Origin: Symbiodinium natans
Lineage: Eukaryota > Sar > Dinophyceae > Suessiales > Symbiodiniaceae
NCBI GenBank assembly: GCA_905221605.1
Contig: CAJNDS010000003.1
Span: 206,001-270,000 of the forward strand
Direction of reading: 5' to 3'
DNA: 64,000 nucleotides
Each line of letters starts with the position of its first letter. The first letter of the stretch is position 1. Below the pieces are notes generated by a model, which had not been told where the DNA came from, ran no database searches, and was given only the letters and a program-made list of their open reading frames with translations. Positions 10,196 to 20,565 of this stretch are shown piece by piece. Position numbers and translations under genes: made by a program.

Positions 10196-10242
10196 CGTTC
10201 AGGTTTAAATTTCTATATGATAGAGAGGGTTTTGGGTTTTGG

Positions 10243-10349
10243 GTTAGGATGTTCACCCTTTACTAAGACTAACAGTCCTTAATAAGGATTCTAGTGCCCC
10301 CTATTACAATCCCTATTCAGGACTGTTAGTATGAAGGGGAAAATCCCAA
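10243..10349. mobile_element. MITE-like family A, copy 1
   Basis: Foldback element of about 107 bp. The left end TTAGGATGTTC...ACTAACAGTCCTTAATA pairs with the right end GGACTGTTAGTAT...GGGGAAAATCCCAA. It shares TIRs and core with the copies at 44886, 45477 and 60320. No coding capacity. Confidence 0.85.
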
Positions 10350-10496
10350 GTTCAGGGCTTAGTATTTGGGGTGTGGTTGGGGCCTTGGGTATAAGGATTT
10401 AGACTTCAGGCCACCTCAAGACCACGTATGTGTGGATTGCAGCTCCCAGGACCCTGTCCCTACCAAACATATGAATCATGACATGGCCTTCAAAAC

Positions 10497-10690
10497 CCTA
10501 ACCCCTCCCCCCCCCCCCCCAAAAAAAAACTAAACAAAAAGAAACGAAGCCCCTAAAGCCCCCAAAAAGCCCCCCTAAAAAGCCCCTAAAAAGCGTCTAA
10601 AGAGCCCCTAAACCCTAAACCCTAAACCCTGAACCCTGAACCCTAAACCCTAAACCCTAAACCCTAAACCCTAAACCCTAAACCCTAAAG
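10497..10690 (-). repeat. Poly-C/poly-A join followed by CCCTAAA array
   Basis: CCCTAACCCCT, a long C run and an A-rich tail resemble 945-990. CCCTAAA units then occupy 10607-10689. Confidence 0.88.
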
Positions 10691-10702
10691 GACCTAAACG
10701 CC

Positions 10703-10768
10703 TGAACCAGAACATGGCCTCAGGCAGGGACCAGCGGAGGTCCCCGGGGCCGCAGCCAGGATCGACCT
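10703..10768 (+). CDS. Exon-like island, short
   Basis: Reads NQNMASGRDQRRSPGPQP to a stop, with G/C-rich third positions. CCCTAAA lies to the left and TTTAGGG to the right. Too short to assign. Confidence 0.22.
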
Positions 10769-10773
10769 GATCA

Positions 10774-11190
10774 GGGTTTAGGGTTTAGGGTTTAGGGGTG
10801 TTTAGGGTTTAGGGTGTTTAGGGTGTTTAGGGTTTAGGGTTTAGGGTTTAGGGGTGTTTAGGGTTTTGGGAAGTTTAGGGTTTAGGGTTTAGGGTTTAGG
10901 GTTTAGGGTTTAGGGTTTAGGGTTTAGGGTTTAGGGTTTAGGGTTTAGGGTTTAGGGGGTTTTGGGGGGTTTAGGGTTTTTGGGGGGGTTTAGGGTTTAG
11001 GGGGTTTAGGGTGTTTAGGGTTTTTTGGGGGGGTTTAGGGTTTAGGGGTGTTTAGGGCTTAGGGAAGTTTAGGTTTGGGGTTTAGGCTTTAGGGTGTTTA
11101 GGGTTTAGGGGTGTTTAGGGTTTAGGGAAGTTGAGGGTTTAGGGTTTAGGGTTTGGGGCGTTTAGGGTTTAGGGGTGTTTAGGGTTTAGG
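10774..11190 (+). repeat. 400 bp TTTAGGG array with GTGTTTAGGG variants
   Basis: A core of about twelve perfect units (10870-10950) is flanked by irregular units with inserted G runs (GGGGTG, GGGGGG). Confidence 0.95.
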
Positions 11191-11202
11191 GATTGAGCGC
11201 GG

Positions 11203-11272
11203 TGACGGGCATATCGCAGAATGTAATGCGGAAAGCCACTAAACACAGCAATTCCAGGATGAGGTTCCCCTA
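11203..11272 (+). CDS. Exon-like island
   Basis: The frame reads SAVTGISQNVMRKATKHS and is open across the full unique island. The flanks are TTTAGGG (left) and CCCTAAA (right). Unassigned. Confidence 0.27.
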
Positions 11273-11276
11273 AACC

Positions 11277-11420
11277 CTGAACCCTAAACCTTGTACCCTA
11301 AACCTTGTACCCTAAACCCTAAGCCCTAAACCCTAAAACCTAACCCTAAACCCTAAACCCTAAACCCTAAACCCTAAACCCTAAACCCTAAACCCTAAAC
11401 CCTAAACCCTAAACCCTAAA
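11277..11420 (-). repeat. CCCTAAA array
   Basis: Degenerate on the left (CCTTGTACCCTAAA), then about ten perfect units. Confidence 0.96.
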
Positions 11421-11440
11421 CTCCCTAGACCCTAAACCTT

Positions 11441-11555
11441 GGGGGTTACGGTCAGGGCTGGGGTCCATGGGGTTCGGGCAGTTTTAGAGCTCTGACTGCT
11501 CGAGGCGAATCCCAGAATCAGGGACAACGAGGGACGAGCGTCGTAAATACTCCAA
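11441..11555 (-). CDS. Exon-like island
   Basis: The minus strand reads EYLRRSSLVVPDSGIRLE and ends at a stop within the island. CCCTAAA on the left, TTTAGGG on the right. Unassigned. Confidence 0.27.
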
Positions 11556-11561
11556 TTAAAT

Positions 11562-11840
11562 TTAGGGTTTAGGGTTCAGGGTTCAGGGTTCAGGGTTCAG
11601 GGTCTAGGGTCTAGGGTTTAGGGTTTGAGGTTTAGGGGGTTTAGGGGGTTTAGGGGGTTTAGGGGGTTTAGGGGGTTTAGGGGGTTTAGGGGGTTTAGGG
11701 GGTTTAGGGGGTTTAGGGGGTTGAGGGGGTTTAGGGGGTTTAGGGGGTTTAGGGGGTTGAGGGGGTTGAGGGGGTTGAGGGGGTTGAGGGGGTTGAGGGG
11801 GTTGAGGGGGTTGAGGGGGTTGAGGGGGTTGAGGGTTTAG
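11562..11840 (+). repeat. TTTAGGGGG then TTGAGGGGG nonamer array
   Basis: After TTCAGGG units the array becomes perfect TTTAGGGGG, then TTGAGGGGG from about 11757, with one early TTGAGGGGG among the TTTAGGGGG units. The nine-base period gives an RGF/RGL dipeptide-like reading frame that is not a gene. Confidence 0.96.
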
Positions 11841-11883
11841 GGTGCCGTGCGTGCATGCCGTGGCGTCTCGGGATCCGAGGTCT

Positions 11884-12120
11884 GGGCCCTCAATTTGAGT
11901 CCCATTTTATATAACCCTTATGTACATGAAGTAGGGTTTCTATTTCTTGTATCCCCCAAAAGGACACCCAATATATACACTCACCAATATTGAAAAGGAA
12001 CCTTATATACACTCACCAATAACAGCAATATAACCCTTATGTATATAACGAGGGCCCATACTTTGGATCCCTATACAAAAAGGGTAAGGGGACCATACTA
12101 AGGGCCCCTGGTTCCAACCG
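11884..12120. mobile_element. MITE-like family C, long copy
   Basis: Left GGGCCCTCAATTTGAGTCCC and right AGGGGACCATACTAAGGGCCC match the ends of the 13935-14085 copy. The interior carries a duplicated TATACACTCACCAATA motif, which also occurs next to the family B copy at 22930-22980, suggesting a nested insertion. Confidence 0.6.
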
Positions 12121-12139
12121 TAGGTTTAGGGTAGGGTTT

Positions 12140-12243
12140 CGGTTCTCGCCCCAGGCCCCCTGCAACGCTAAGCCTGAACCAGTGATCCAGGGCCTGCTGC
12201 GCCAGTAGGGCCTCGATCCTCCAGACTCTAGACTCTAGCAATC
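12140..12243 (-). CDS. Exon-like island, helical peptide
   Basis: The minus strand reads RVWRIEALLAQQALDHWF followed by RLSVAGGLGRE, an amphipathic-helix-like sequence with G/C-rich third positions. The frame extends into flanking repeats on both sides. No family assigned. Confidence 0.38.
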
Positions 12244-12475
12244 CCCCCCCCCCCCCCCAAGTGAAGGGCCACAACTCCAAACCCTAAACCCCTTAAGCCC
12301 TAAATCCCGCCAAGCCGGCCAAGCCTTAAAACCCCAAACCCTGAAGCCCAAAACCCTAAACCCTAAAACCTAAGCCCAAAACCCGAACCCAGCATCCTCA
12401 CTCGTGCGCCTCGGGGGGCAGCGACCGACTGCGAGGGAAAGCGGGGCTCGGGGCTTAGGGCTTTGGGATTTCCAG

Positions 12476-12583
12476 GGGCCCAAAAAACCACATGGACATA
12501 AGGATCCTCTTTCGGAATCCCCCTTATAGGGGCCCGTATACCCCATCAGTAGGATCCCTATGCTTATGTGGTTCTTTGGGACC
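12476..12583. mobile_element. MITE-like family D
   Basis: About 108 bp foldback. The left GGGCCCAAAAAACCACATGG...ATAAGGATCC pairs with the right GGATCCCTATGCTTATGTGG...TTCTTTGGGACC. I found only one copy in the window. Confidence 0.7.
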
Positions 12584-12589
12584 ACTTAA

Positions 12590-12960
12590 TTTCGGGCGCG
12601 CCAAACGGAAGCTTGTTCTGAGTGGCCCGCGTTAGTTTGCAGAACCAAACACCTCAGCCAGCTCTTTGTATACTAATAGTAGATAATCCCAAAACCTATG
12701 TATTCATTGTGATGATTTAAGGCCCCTATATTACCCGCAACCGCAAGAGCTTATGGGACTGACACCACCAGAATTAAATTCAGGGGTGCTAGGTTCGGGA
12801 GCGCTGACAATACATCGGATCAGAACTCTGAACCCTGAAGCCCTAAAACCTTGAACCCCAACAGCATTCAACTAGGAATGGCAGCCCCATATACACCTAT
12901 GGACCTGCAAGCATAACCCCAAAAACCCCTTTCCGGCCTAACACCCTAAAAGCTCTGCAG
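12590..12960. other. Unique stretch
   Basis: AT-richer unique DNA. I see no sustained reading frame, RNA gene or repeat. Confidence 0.5.
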
Positions 12961-13375
12961 ACCTAGAGGCGTAAACCCTAAACCCTAAACCCTAAATCCT
13001 AAACCCCATAAACCCCAAACCCTAATGAACCCTAAACCCTGATAAACCCTAAACCCTAAACTCTCAACCCTAAACCCTGCAGGCCCAAAAACCCCACAAT
13101 CTCGCGAGCCGAGGTTGGCCCTTGAAACCCTACGAAAGATACGGGTTTACGAGAATAGGGGGCCCCTGATATAGAGGGTATAGGGTTTAGGGTTTAGGGT
13201 TTAGGCCCCCATAATACTAGGATCCCCTTGTAAATTCGGAAACCCACATATTTCGAAGCATCCTCTTCCAGGGGTTTAGGGCTCCCTAACCCTTTAGGGT
13301 TTGAGGGATTTCAAACCTGGTGCCTCTCCCAAGGGTCGCCCATGCTCTCCGGGGCTGGCGGAGGCCTCCGGCTGA

Positions 13376-13575
13376 GGGTTTAGGGTTTAGGGTTTAGGGT
13401 TTAGGGTTTAGGGTTTAGGGTTTAGGGCTTAGGGCTTAGGGCTTAGGGTTTAGGGTTGGGGTTTCGGGCTTCGGGTTTCGGGATTAGGGTTTAGGGTTTA
13501 GGGTTTAGGGTTTAGGGTTTAGGGTTTAGGGTTTCGGGTTCCGGGTTCCGGGTTCCGGGTTCCGGGTTCCGGGTT
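13376..13575 (+). repeat. TTTAGGG array with TTAGGGC and TTCCGGG variants
   Basis: Perfect units, then three TTAGGGC, then more TTTAGGG, ending in six TTCCGGG units. Confidence 0.95.
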
Positions 13576-13751
13576 CGGTTCTGAGTGTTGGGTGGGTTTA
13601 GGGTTAGGACTGAGGATGGAGCCTTGAGGGTTGTGGGTTGTGGGTTTAGGGTTGTCTGGGGCGCGGCCATTCCTTAGCCCCCAGGCCTTTTGGGCTGCTT
13701 CGAAAGCTACTCCTCGTCTAACATCGCCTCGAACTTCGCACCCCCCCGAAA

Positions 13752-13862
13752 TTGGTAGCCCAGTTACCACACTACAGTTCATGGTGCTCTTCTGGGTGTT
13801 GGTTACTTCTACAAGGGAACCTAGAACCCCAGCAGTGCAGAACGGCACCACTGGGCTAGGCA
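13752..13862. mobile_element. MITE-like family B, copy with GGTAGCCCAG ends
   Basis: TTGGTAGCCCAGTTACC on the left is inverted as GCACCACTGGGCTAGG on the right, about 110 bp apart. The inner block ACAAGGGAACCT is shared with other copies. Confidence 0.75.
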
Positions 13863-13934
13863 ACCCCACAACCCTCAGCCCTAAGCCCTAAAACCCGAAA
13901 ACCTCAACCCTCAACCTCGAGTGCCTGAACCTGA

Positions 13935-14085
13935 AGGATATCAGGGGATCCCAAGTATGGGCCCTCAAGTTGGGTCCCCTGGTATAAAACTATACACTAT
14001 ACATAATGAGGGCCCATACGTCGGATCCCTTTAAATCCCTTTAACCAGGGGTAAGGGACCATACGAAGGGCCCATGGTTCCAACC
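13935..14085. mobile_element. MITE-like family C
   Basis: The left AGTATGGGCCCTCAAGTTGGG and right AAGGGACCATACGAAGGGCCC are complementary ends. The core contains TATACACTATACATAATGA and GGGCCCATACGTCGGATCCC. Confidence 0.7.
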
Positions 14086-14344
14086 TTAGATCAAACCATG
14101 CTTTAGGACAGGTCCTTTAGTGGTTGTGTAGGGCTTACGTCCTCAATGGGACGCCCATGGGATGCCCACCCTGAACCCTGTAAACCTAAGGAACCCCGAA
14201 ATTTTGGGTTTAGGGTTTAGGGTTTAAGGTTTAGGGTTTTAGGGTTTCAGGGCTTTAGGGTTTTAGGGTTTTCTGGGGTTAAAGGGTTTTAGGGTGTTAG
14301 GGTTTTAGGGTTTTTGGGTAAACCCTAAACCCCATCCCCTAGAC

Positions 14345-14427
14345 GTAGTCAGCTGTGGGCCTGGCCATGGACGCGGCGGCCATCGGTGTTTGAAGCAGTC
14401 CATCCATAGAACAGGTGCCGATTTGGG
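14345..14427 (-). CDS. Exon-like island
   Basis: The minus strand reads RYIPNRHLFYGWTASNTDG then RRVHGQAHS and a stop. C-strand repeat on the left and G-strand repeat on the right. Unassigned. Confidence 0.3.
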
Positions 14428-14730
14428 ATATAGCGTTTACGGTTTGGGGTTTGGGGTTTAGGGTTTAGGGCTGACGGTTTGAAGTTTAGGGCCGGGTTTA
14501 GGGTTTGGGGTTTAGCTTGGGGTTTGTGCATGGGGTGTTGAGTTCCTTTAAGGGCTTGAGTTTGGGATCTACAGGGTGTTAGGATTTGGGGCTGGGCGGC
14601 TCTGCTTTGGAGCTGTGCTTCTCAGCACGTTTTGCTTCCTGGCTTGTCACAGCTTCCGTGCAAAACAGACAACTCAGACACAAGAAAAGGCAAAGCCCCA
14701 AAAACCTAAGGGCCCAAGTACCCATGCAGT

Positions 14731-14836
14731 ACTTGGTAGCCCAACAACCATGTTCTTAATAAGGGTACCCCTTTTGGGGTTGGTCACGTTGAACCAACAA
14801 GAGGCAAAAGGGCACCACGAGTATCTACGTGGGCAA
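14731..14836. mobile_element. MITE-like family B, decayed copy
   Basis: The left end CTTGGTAGCCCAACAACCATG is nearly identical to the 18237 copy. The right end is degraded to CACCACGAGTATCTACGTGGGC. Confidence 0.6.
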
Positions 14837-15264
14837 CCCTAAACCCTAAACCCCAAAGCCACCAAAAAGGCCCCTCTAAGGCCAGAGCATATACCACATA
14901 GACAGGGCCGAGGGCGCAGGATTCAAGGTTTTGGGTCTACGGTTTTGGGAAATCCCACCCTAAACCCTAAACCCTAAATCCTAAACCCCAAACCCTAAGC
15001 GGAGTCGACCCCACCACACTCGAGCCATCCCCGAAGTCGTTAGCGTCTAGAGCCTGCGAGAAGTAGGGTTTAAGCTTTACCCTAAGCTTTAGGGTTTAGG
15101 GGTGGCGGCCCCAATCCCCAATTGCCCTAAACTCCCTGATCCCTTTGGGAGGTATCTAAGGTAGCTAAGGTAGTGTACCCGCCACCCGAGAGGGAGCGCC
15201 TTGAGTCGATCGGTGGGCGGCGGATTCGTCAGCTCCTCACATTTCGGATTGTTGGCCTTGCTGA

Positions 15265-15405
15265 TTCAGGGTCTGTGGGGGTTGGGTTGGGGTGAGGGGG
15301 TTGGGCGAGGTGGTGACAGGGGGGAGGGGGGGTGGAAAGCTGGCAGGGGTTGTGGGCGGGGCGATGAGGAGAGGGTGGGCGGGGTGGAGGTCGGATCTTT
15401 TCACC
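15265..15405 (+). other. G-rich island with quadruplex potential
   Basis: Dense GGGG runs (GGGTTGGGG, GGGGGGAGGGGGGG, GGGCGGGG) distinct from the telomeric unit. Reading frames on both strands are low-complexity and not convincing as genes. Confidence 0.5.
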
Positions 15406-15646
15406 CAGGATGTGTTCTTCCTGGGAGTCTTTTGGCACATCTCGGGTAGCGCCTGCGTCTGAGTAGGTTTCTGGCCATGCCTTACGGTCCCCAGGCCTTC
15501 CGAAGATCGGGTTTCGCTAAGGGTTGAGGGTCTAAGCTTCTTGTGCAAGGTCTGTTTCTGCCCTAAGCCCCAATCCCTAAACCTGAAGCCCTAAGCCCTA
15601 AACCCTAAATCCTAAACCCAAACCCTAAACCCCAAACCCCAAACAG

Positions 15647-15733
15647 ACTCCTCGCGAATGACCTCTCGGCACATGAGCAGCGGAAGCAGGCCGTAGACAT
15701 GCTGTTCCGGCACCTAAGGGATTGGGGTTTCAG
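15647..15733 (+). CDS. Exon-like island with AG/GT edges
   Basis: The plus strand reads RLLANDLSAHEQRKQAVD then MLFRHLRDW, helical and GC3-rich. The left boundary is CCCAAACAG and the right is TTTCAG followed by GTTAGGG, matching a 3' splice acceptor and a 5' GT donor. The flanks are CCCTAAA (left) and TTTAGGG (right). Function unknown. Confidence 0.45.
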
Positions 15734-15818
15734 GTTAGGGTTTAGGGTCTAGGGTTTAGGTTTTAGCGTTTAGGGTTTCGGGTTTCTTCTTCACCTAAAA
15801 CCTAATTAAACCCTTAGG

Positions 15819-15878
15819 TTGGGATGTTCCCCCTTAAACTAACAGTCCTTAGGGAGTATCATAAGGGGTACGAAACCC
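15819..15878. mobile_element. MITE-like family A, half copy truncated by CCCTAAA
   Basis: An intact left end (TTGGGATGTTCCCCCTTA, ACTAACAGTCCTTA) runs about 60 bp and is then replaced by CCCTAAACCCTAAAACCC. The right TIR is missing. Confidence 0.75.
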
Positions 15879-16359
15879 CAACCCTAAACCCTAAAACCCT
15901 AAACCCATACGGTTGGGGCTTGGGGTGTAAGGTTTCGAGGGCTGAGGGCTCCGAAACCCACCGGACTTCCAGACGTGAATCTCCATACACACTGGGGACC
16001 CTAACGACGCAGAAAGTGAGGCTTCTACTTACGGGTTCTAGTAGGGCTACTTTCCTCATTCTGTACCAGTAAGTCTACGGGCACCCGAAAGTACCGAAAG
16101 TGACAAAGAGTCTCAGCCCTACAGCACACCCTCGACGCCCACCTAACCCGAAGCGTCACACGCCAAGGCGCTAAACCTCAAACACTAAACCTTACATCTC
16201 CCCCAACCTCGAAACCCCGAGCCCGAAACGACAAAGCCCAAAACCCGGAACCCTTAAGCCCAAAAACCCTAAGCCCAAAAACCCCAAACCCTGAACCCTA
16301 AACCCTCAACCCGAAACCCTAAACCCTAAACCCTGAACCCTAAACGCTAAACCCTAACA

Positions 16360-16431
16360 ACCATTGCTGCGCGCCAGGCCCAGGCAGCCGAGTCGAAACT
16401 GGGCGACATCAGAAGTTCCTCGGAACCCGTG
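16360..16431 (+). CDS. Exon-like island
   Basis: Reads TIAARQAQAAESKLGDIR then SSSEPV, an alanine-rich helix-like segment. It is directly followed by GTTTAGGG, which could act as a GT donor. CCCTAAA on the left, TTTAGGG on the right. Confidence 0.4.
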
Positions 16432-17245
16432 GTTTAGGGTTTAGGGTTTGGGGTTTAGGGTTTAGGGTTTAGGGCTTAGGGCTTAGGGTTTAGGGTTTAG
16501 GGTTTAGGGTTTAGGGGGGTTTAGGGTTACGGCTCTAACCCCCAAAATTCCCATAAACCGTTTAGGCTTTAGGGTTTTTGTGGGGCTAGGGGTTTTTGAG
16601 AGCGTGAGGGCTTCAGGGCTTAATTGGTCTGTGGGCTTCAGGTCTTACGAACTGGTTAGAACACGATGTTGTTTTTCCCTAGTTGCTAACGTGGGGATGC
16701 AGAGTGTAGGGCTTAAGGCTCTGGGTACAGGGTTTTCAGGGTGTAGAGACTTCTGACAATCCAAACCTCATATGCGACTCTCCCTGACCAGGAGCACCGT
16801 CCTCAACGGTAGCTTAACCGGGTAAACCCCAAACCCGAGCTTATCAACCCTCAACCTGCATCCTGCAACCCAAAAAACACCTTCCACCACCCAACCCGAT
16901 GTACCTTATAACAAACCCCAAAGACCCAAATCTCGAAACCTCCCCAAGCCTGAGCCGCAAACCCTCCTGAGTCCTCCAAAACCTACGCCTGCAATCCTAA
17001 ACCCGTTAAACCTCCAAACCCCTCAACCCTACATCCGAAACCCTAAGCAAGCCCTAAACCCCGAAACCCCTCAACCCTGCACCCCAAACCCTAAACCCCT
17101 CAAGCCCCTAACCAAATTACAAACCCCCTAAGCCCAAAATCGTAAACCCTAAACCAGCCCTGGACCCTGAATCCCCAAACCAGAAACCCCTCGAACCCCA
17201 GACCCCAAACCCTTAAACCGCCTAGACCCTAACCACTAAACCCGG

Positions 17246-17480
17246 AACCCCAAAAACCCTAAAAGCCCTAAAAACCCCAAAAACCCTAAAAGCCCTAAAA
17301 ACCCTAAAAACCCTAAAAACCCTGAAAACCCTAAAAACCCTAAAAACCCTAAAAACCCTAAAACCCTAAAAACCCTAAAACCCTAAAAACCCTAAAAACC
17401 CTAAAAACCCTAAAAACCCTAAAAACCCTAAAAACCCTAAAAACCCTAAAAACCCTAAAAACCCTAAACCCTAAACCCTC
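17246..17480 (-). repeat. CCCTAAAAA nonamer array
   Basis: About twenty CCCTAAAAA units with a few CCCTAAAA and CCCTGAAAA variants, giving a VFRVFRV-type frame on the minus strand that is repeat-derived. Confidence 0.95.
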
Positions 17481-17521
17481 CCCACAACCCACCAAAAAAC
17501 ACCTGACGAACCCTGGGGCGG

Positions 17522-17608
17522 GGCACCTCGGGCTACCCGGAGGGCATGCTTCTGGAGCCAAGGGTTCGAGGCTTCGAAAGCAGCGCCGGGGGCCGTGCTT
17601 TTGGAGGG
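17522..17608 (+). CDS. Exon-like island
   Basis: Reads GTSGYPEGMLLEPRVRGF then ESSAGGRAFG between CCCTAAA (left) and TTTGGGG/TTTAGGG (right). Unassigned. Confidence 0.35.
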
Positions 17609-17614
17609 TTTGGG

Positions 17615-17970
17615 GATTGGGGTTTAGGGTTTGGGGTTTTGGGTGTTTAGGCTTGGGGCTTGGGGCTTGAGGCTTGGGGCTTTGGGGCTTGGGGCTTGGG
17701 GTTTAGGGTTTGGTGTTTAGGGTTTAGGGTTTAGGGCTTAGGGTTTGGGGTTTAGGGTTTAGGGTTTGGGACTTAGGGTTTAGGGCTTAGGGCTTAGGGT
17801 TTAGGGTTTGGGGTCTGGGGGTCAGGGATGTTGTGTCTAGTCTAGGCTCGAAGGTTGGGGGGGGCTTTCAGGGTCTAGGGTTTAGGGAATAGGGTTTAGA
17901 GTTTAGGGTTTAGGGTTTAGGGTTTAGGGTTTAGGGTTTAGGGTTTAGGGTTTAGGGTTTAGGGTTTAGA
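17615..17970 (+). repeat. Mixed TTTAGGG / TTGGGGC array
   Basis: Irregular TTTAGGG, TTTGGGG and CTTGGGG units resolve to perfect TTTAGGG at about 17890-17970. Confidence 0.93.
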
Positions 17971-18236
17971 GGAGTGGAGGGCTCAAGGGTTCAGGGACAC
18001 ATGTTGGGGATTTGGGGGTTGCCGGGCTTGTTCTTGCAGAAGCGAAGGTATAGAGCCTGCACGCAGTGAGTTGTGAGTTTAGGGTTTAGGGCTTGGGGTT
18101 TCAGAAGGGCTTCGGTTGTTGTCAAAGGCCTTAGGGCTTTGAAGAGCTTAGGGCTTACATCAGATCAGGGCTTTGAAGCGCGCTTGAGGCTTCTCAGGTT
18201 TAGGGGCTTAAGGCCTGAAAGGGGTTGACTAGAAGG

Positions 18237-18353
18237 CTTGGTAGCCCAAGAACCATGTTGAAATGAGGGCACCCGTTTTTGGGGGGTTGGCTACTCGATA
18301 AGGGAACCTTGACCCCCCAAAAAAAGGGAAAAGAGCACCACTGGGCTACCAAG
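18237..18353. mobile_element. MITE-like family B, best-preserved ends
   Basis: A 13 bp terminal inverted repeat, CTTGGTAGCCCAA / CTGGGCTACCAAG, encloses about 90 bp containing a CCCGTTTTTGGGGGG core and AAGGGAACC. Non-coding. It defines the family B1-B4 subtype. Confidence 0.85.
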
Positions 18354-18809
18354 ATGAGCTTCGGAGCTCCCGCGAAACGCATGCCCCCCCCCCCCCCCCT
18401 CCTTCCCCGCTTCGCCTTTGACTGCAACCTTTTTGCTTTGACTTCGGCGTCCGCAACTTCAGACCTAAGCCCCAAACCCTAAACCTTTAAGATGTGCACA
18501 TCAGAAAACTCTAAACCCCAAACCCTAAACCACCAAGCCCCAAACCATAAACCCTAAACCCGAAGCCCCAAACCCTGAACCCCTTAAAGGCTAGGGGTTT
18601 CAGGGGGTTTGGGCCTGAACCCGGCACCCTAAAAACCCAGACCAAGCTTTTCTTCACTCTCAGAGTTTATAGAGTTCAGTGTTGAGGGTCCAGGGCTGGG
18701 TGTTTAGGAATTTAGGGTTTAGGGTTTAGGCTTTAGGGTTTAGGGCCCAAAACTTAGGCGTTTCGTGGTTTCGGGCATGTAGGCTTGAGGGCTGCGTAGG
18801 TGCGCGGGG

Positions 18810-18869
18810 GCCATCAGGGAGCTTCGAGAGGGCGAAGCCCTCCCCCCTCAAGCATGGGTTGCAATGCTT
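18810..18869 (+). CDS. Exon-like island, short
   Basis: Reads AIRELREGEALPPQAWVA, then ML. Short, no boundaries identified, unassigned. Confidence 0.27.
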
Positions 18870-19435
18870 TAAAGGGTTTACAGGGTATCAAGCCCTAAGC
18901 CTCAAGCCCGAAATGCACACACAGAGGCACTGAAGCTCTAAACCATAAGAAGGCTAGGACCCTAAAACCCCAACAAGGCTCTACAGCCCTCCAAAACCCA
19001 TAAAGACCCTAGGAAAACCGTGAAGCCCTGCCCAAATCCCAAGAAGCCCTAAGAAACACAGGCCCTAAGTAAGCCCTAAGAAAGCTAAGCCCTAAGCCTT
19101 AAACCCTAAACCCCAAACCCAAAGCATTTAAGCCCTAGCCCTACGCCCCTAAGCCTCACCGCTGCTCACTTCGTCGACGTCGGGCCAGTGCCTTCCCCCC
19201 CCCCCCCCCCCACCCGGCCTCCCCCAACATAAAAAATGAAGGAGGGCTCTTTGGGAGGTCCCTTTATTTAGGGTTTCGGGTTTAGGGTTTAGGGTTTGGG
19301 CTTGGGGTTTAGGGTTTCGGGGTTTCAGGTTCAGGGTTTGGGGGTTTGGGGGTTTTGGGGGGATGATGGGCTTCAGGGTTCAAGGGTCCATCGGGGTTTA
19401 AGGATTCAGGGTTTCTAGGGCTTAGGCTCTTCCAC

Positions 19436-19610
19436 CCTAGACCCTAAACCCTAAAACCCTAAAACCCTAAAACCCTAAAACCCTAAAACCCTAAAACCCT
19501 AAAACCCTAAAACCCTAAAACCCTAAAACCCTAAAACCCTAAAACCCTAAAACCCTAAAACCCTAAAACCCTAAACCCTAAACCCCAAACCCTAAACCCT
19601 AAACCCTGAA
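19436..19610 (-). repeat. CCCTAAAA octamer array
   Basis: About seventeen CCCTAAAA units (complement of TTTTAGGG) ending in CCCTAAA. Confidence 0.97.
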
Positions 19611-19680
19611 GGGCGAAGAAGTCTAGGAGCTGACACTGCAGGGCTGGTCCAGCTCAAGTTCCCAAACTGTCATTCTCAGG

Positions 19681-19818
19681 GTAGTTGCATGGTCCCTTAG
19701 CATGGGCCCTTGACGGGGGGACAGCTTATATACCCCTCTGTACACTCTACAGATTAACTAGGGGCCCGTACATCAGAGCCCTTGAAAGGAGGTAAGGGGC
19801 CACATTAAGGGCCCTAAA
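19681..19818. mobile_element. MITE-like family C
   Basis: GTTGCATGGTCCCTTAGCAT and GGGCCCTTG on the left pair with GGGGCCACATTAAGGGCCC on the right, over about 138 bp. Homologous to 40265-40382. Confidence 0.75.
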
Positions 19819-19829
19819 CACCATCCTTT

Positions 19830-20031
19830 TAGTCCGCCACGGCTTTGTGACCTTTCGCCAGACTCTGCTGGGGCCCTGCGCAGCCGAAGCCAAGTGCCCT
19901 CGAAGGAGGGCACGAAGCGGCGGCTCTTTCCATGCGTGGCGCATGCGTCGCGAGCAAAGGCCCCCATGATCAAGTGGCAAAAAAAGCTGGTCCGGAAGCA
20001 GGAAAAGGTCTGCTATGAGCCCCAAGCTCAT
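19830..20031 (-). CDS. Possible exon, unassigned 65-codon frame
   Basis: The minus strand, from an ATG at about 20031, reads MSLGLIADLFLLPDQLFL and later RMRHAWKEPPLRALLR with G/C-rich third positions. The frame runs on into the family C element, which supplies its stop at about 19747. A hydrophobic start could be a signal or anchor. No domain recognised. Confidence 0.33.
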
Positions 20032-20275
20032 GTCGCTTGAGCACTGCAGCGCGGCGCCTTCGCCGCAGGGTTCAGGGTTATGGGGTTAGGGGTTTCGGTT
20101 GGGGGTTTAACGGGGCTTGGGGTTCCTGACCTTTGGGTTTAGGGTGCTAAGCCCGAAACCCCAAACCCTAAACCCTAAACCCTAGCCCTAAACCCTAAAC
20201 CCTAAACCCTAAACCTGTTGAGCACACCTTCTGCTGCGAGCGACTGTTACTACTACCTGCCTTTTCATTTGAAAC

Positions 20276-20460
20276 CCTAAACCCGAAACCCTAACCCGTA
20301 AACCCCAAACCCCAAATCCTAAACCCTAAAGCCTAAACCCCAAATCCTAAACCCTAAACCCTAAACCCCAAACCCTAAACCCCAAATCCTAAACCCTAAA
20401 CCCTAAACCCTAAACCCCAAATCCTAAACCCTAAACCCTAAGCCCTGAGCCCTCAACCTT
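20276..20460 (-). repeat. CCCTAAA array with CCCCAAATCC variants
   Basis: A higher-order pattern of CCCCAAATCCTAAA repeats every 28 bp or so among CCCTAAA units. Confidence 0.88.
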
Positions 20461-20470
20461 GAACCCCTGA

Positions 20471-20547
20471 ACAGGCTCAGTGACTGAAATCCGAGCTGCG
20501 AACTCGGCGCATCGGGACATCATGGGCTCTGAGGCCGAAGCCCTCAA
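20471..20547 (+). CDS. Exon-like island preceded by CAG
   Basis: Reads TGSVTEIRAANSAHRDIM then GSEAEAL, in a frame open across the island. The left edge GAACAG is acceptor-like. CCCTAAA-type repeat lies on both sides. Confidence 0.38.
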
Positions 20548-20565
20548 CCCTACAGAGCCTTGATC

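Noticed and set aside
11625-11840. RGF/RGL repeat protein
   Set aside because: The nine-base repeats TTTAGGGGG and TTGAGGGGG force a three-residue pattern. No independent coding signal.
17358-17561. VFRVFRV repeat protein on minus
   Set aside because: Derived from the CCCTAAAAA nonamer array. Only the last part overlaps a unique island, which is better read on plus.
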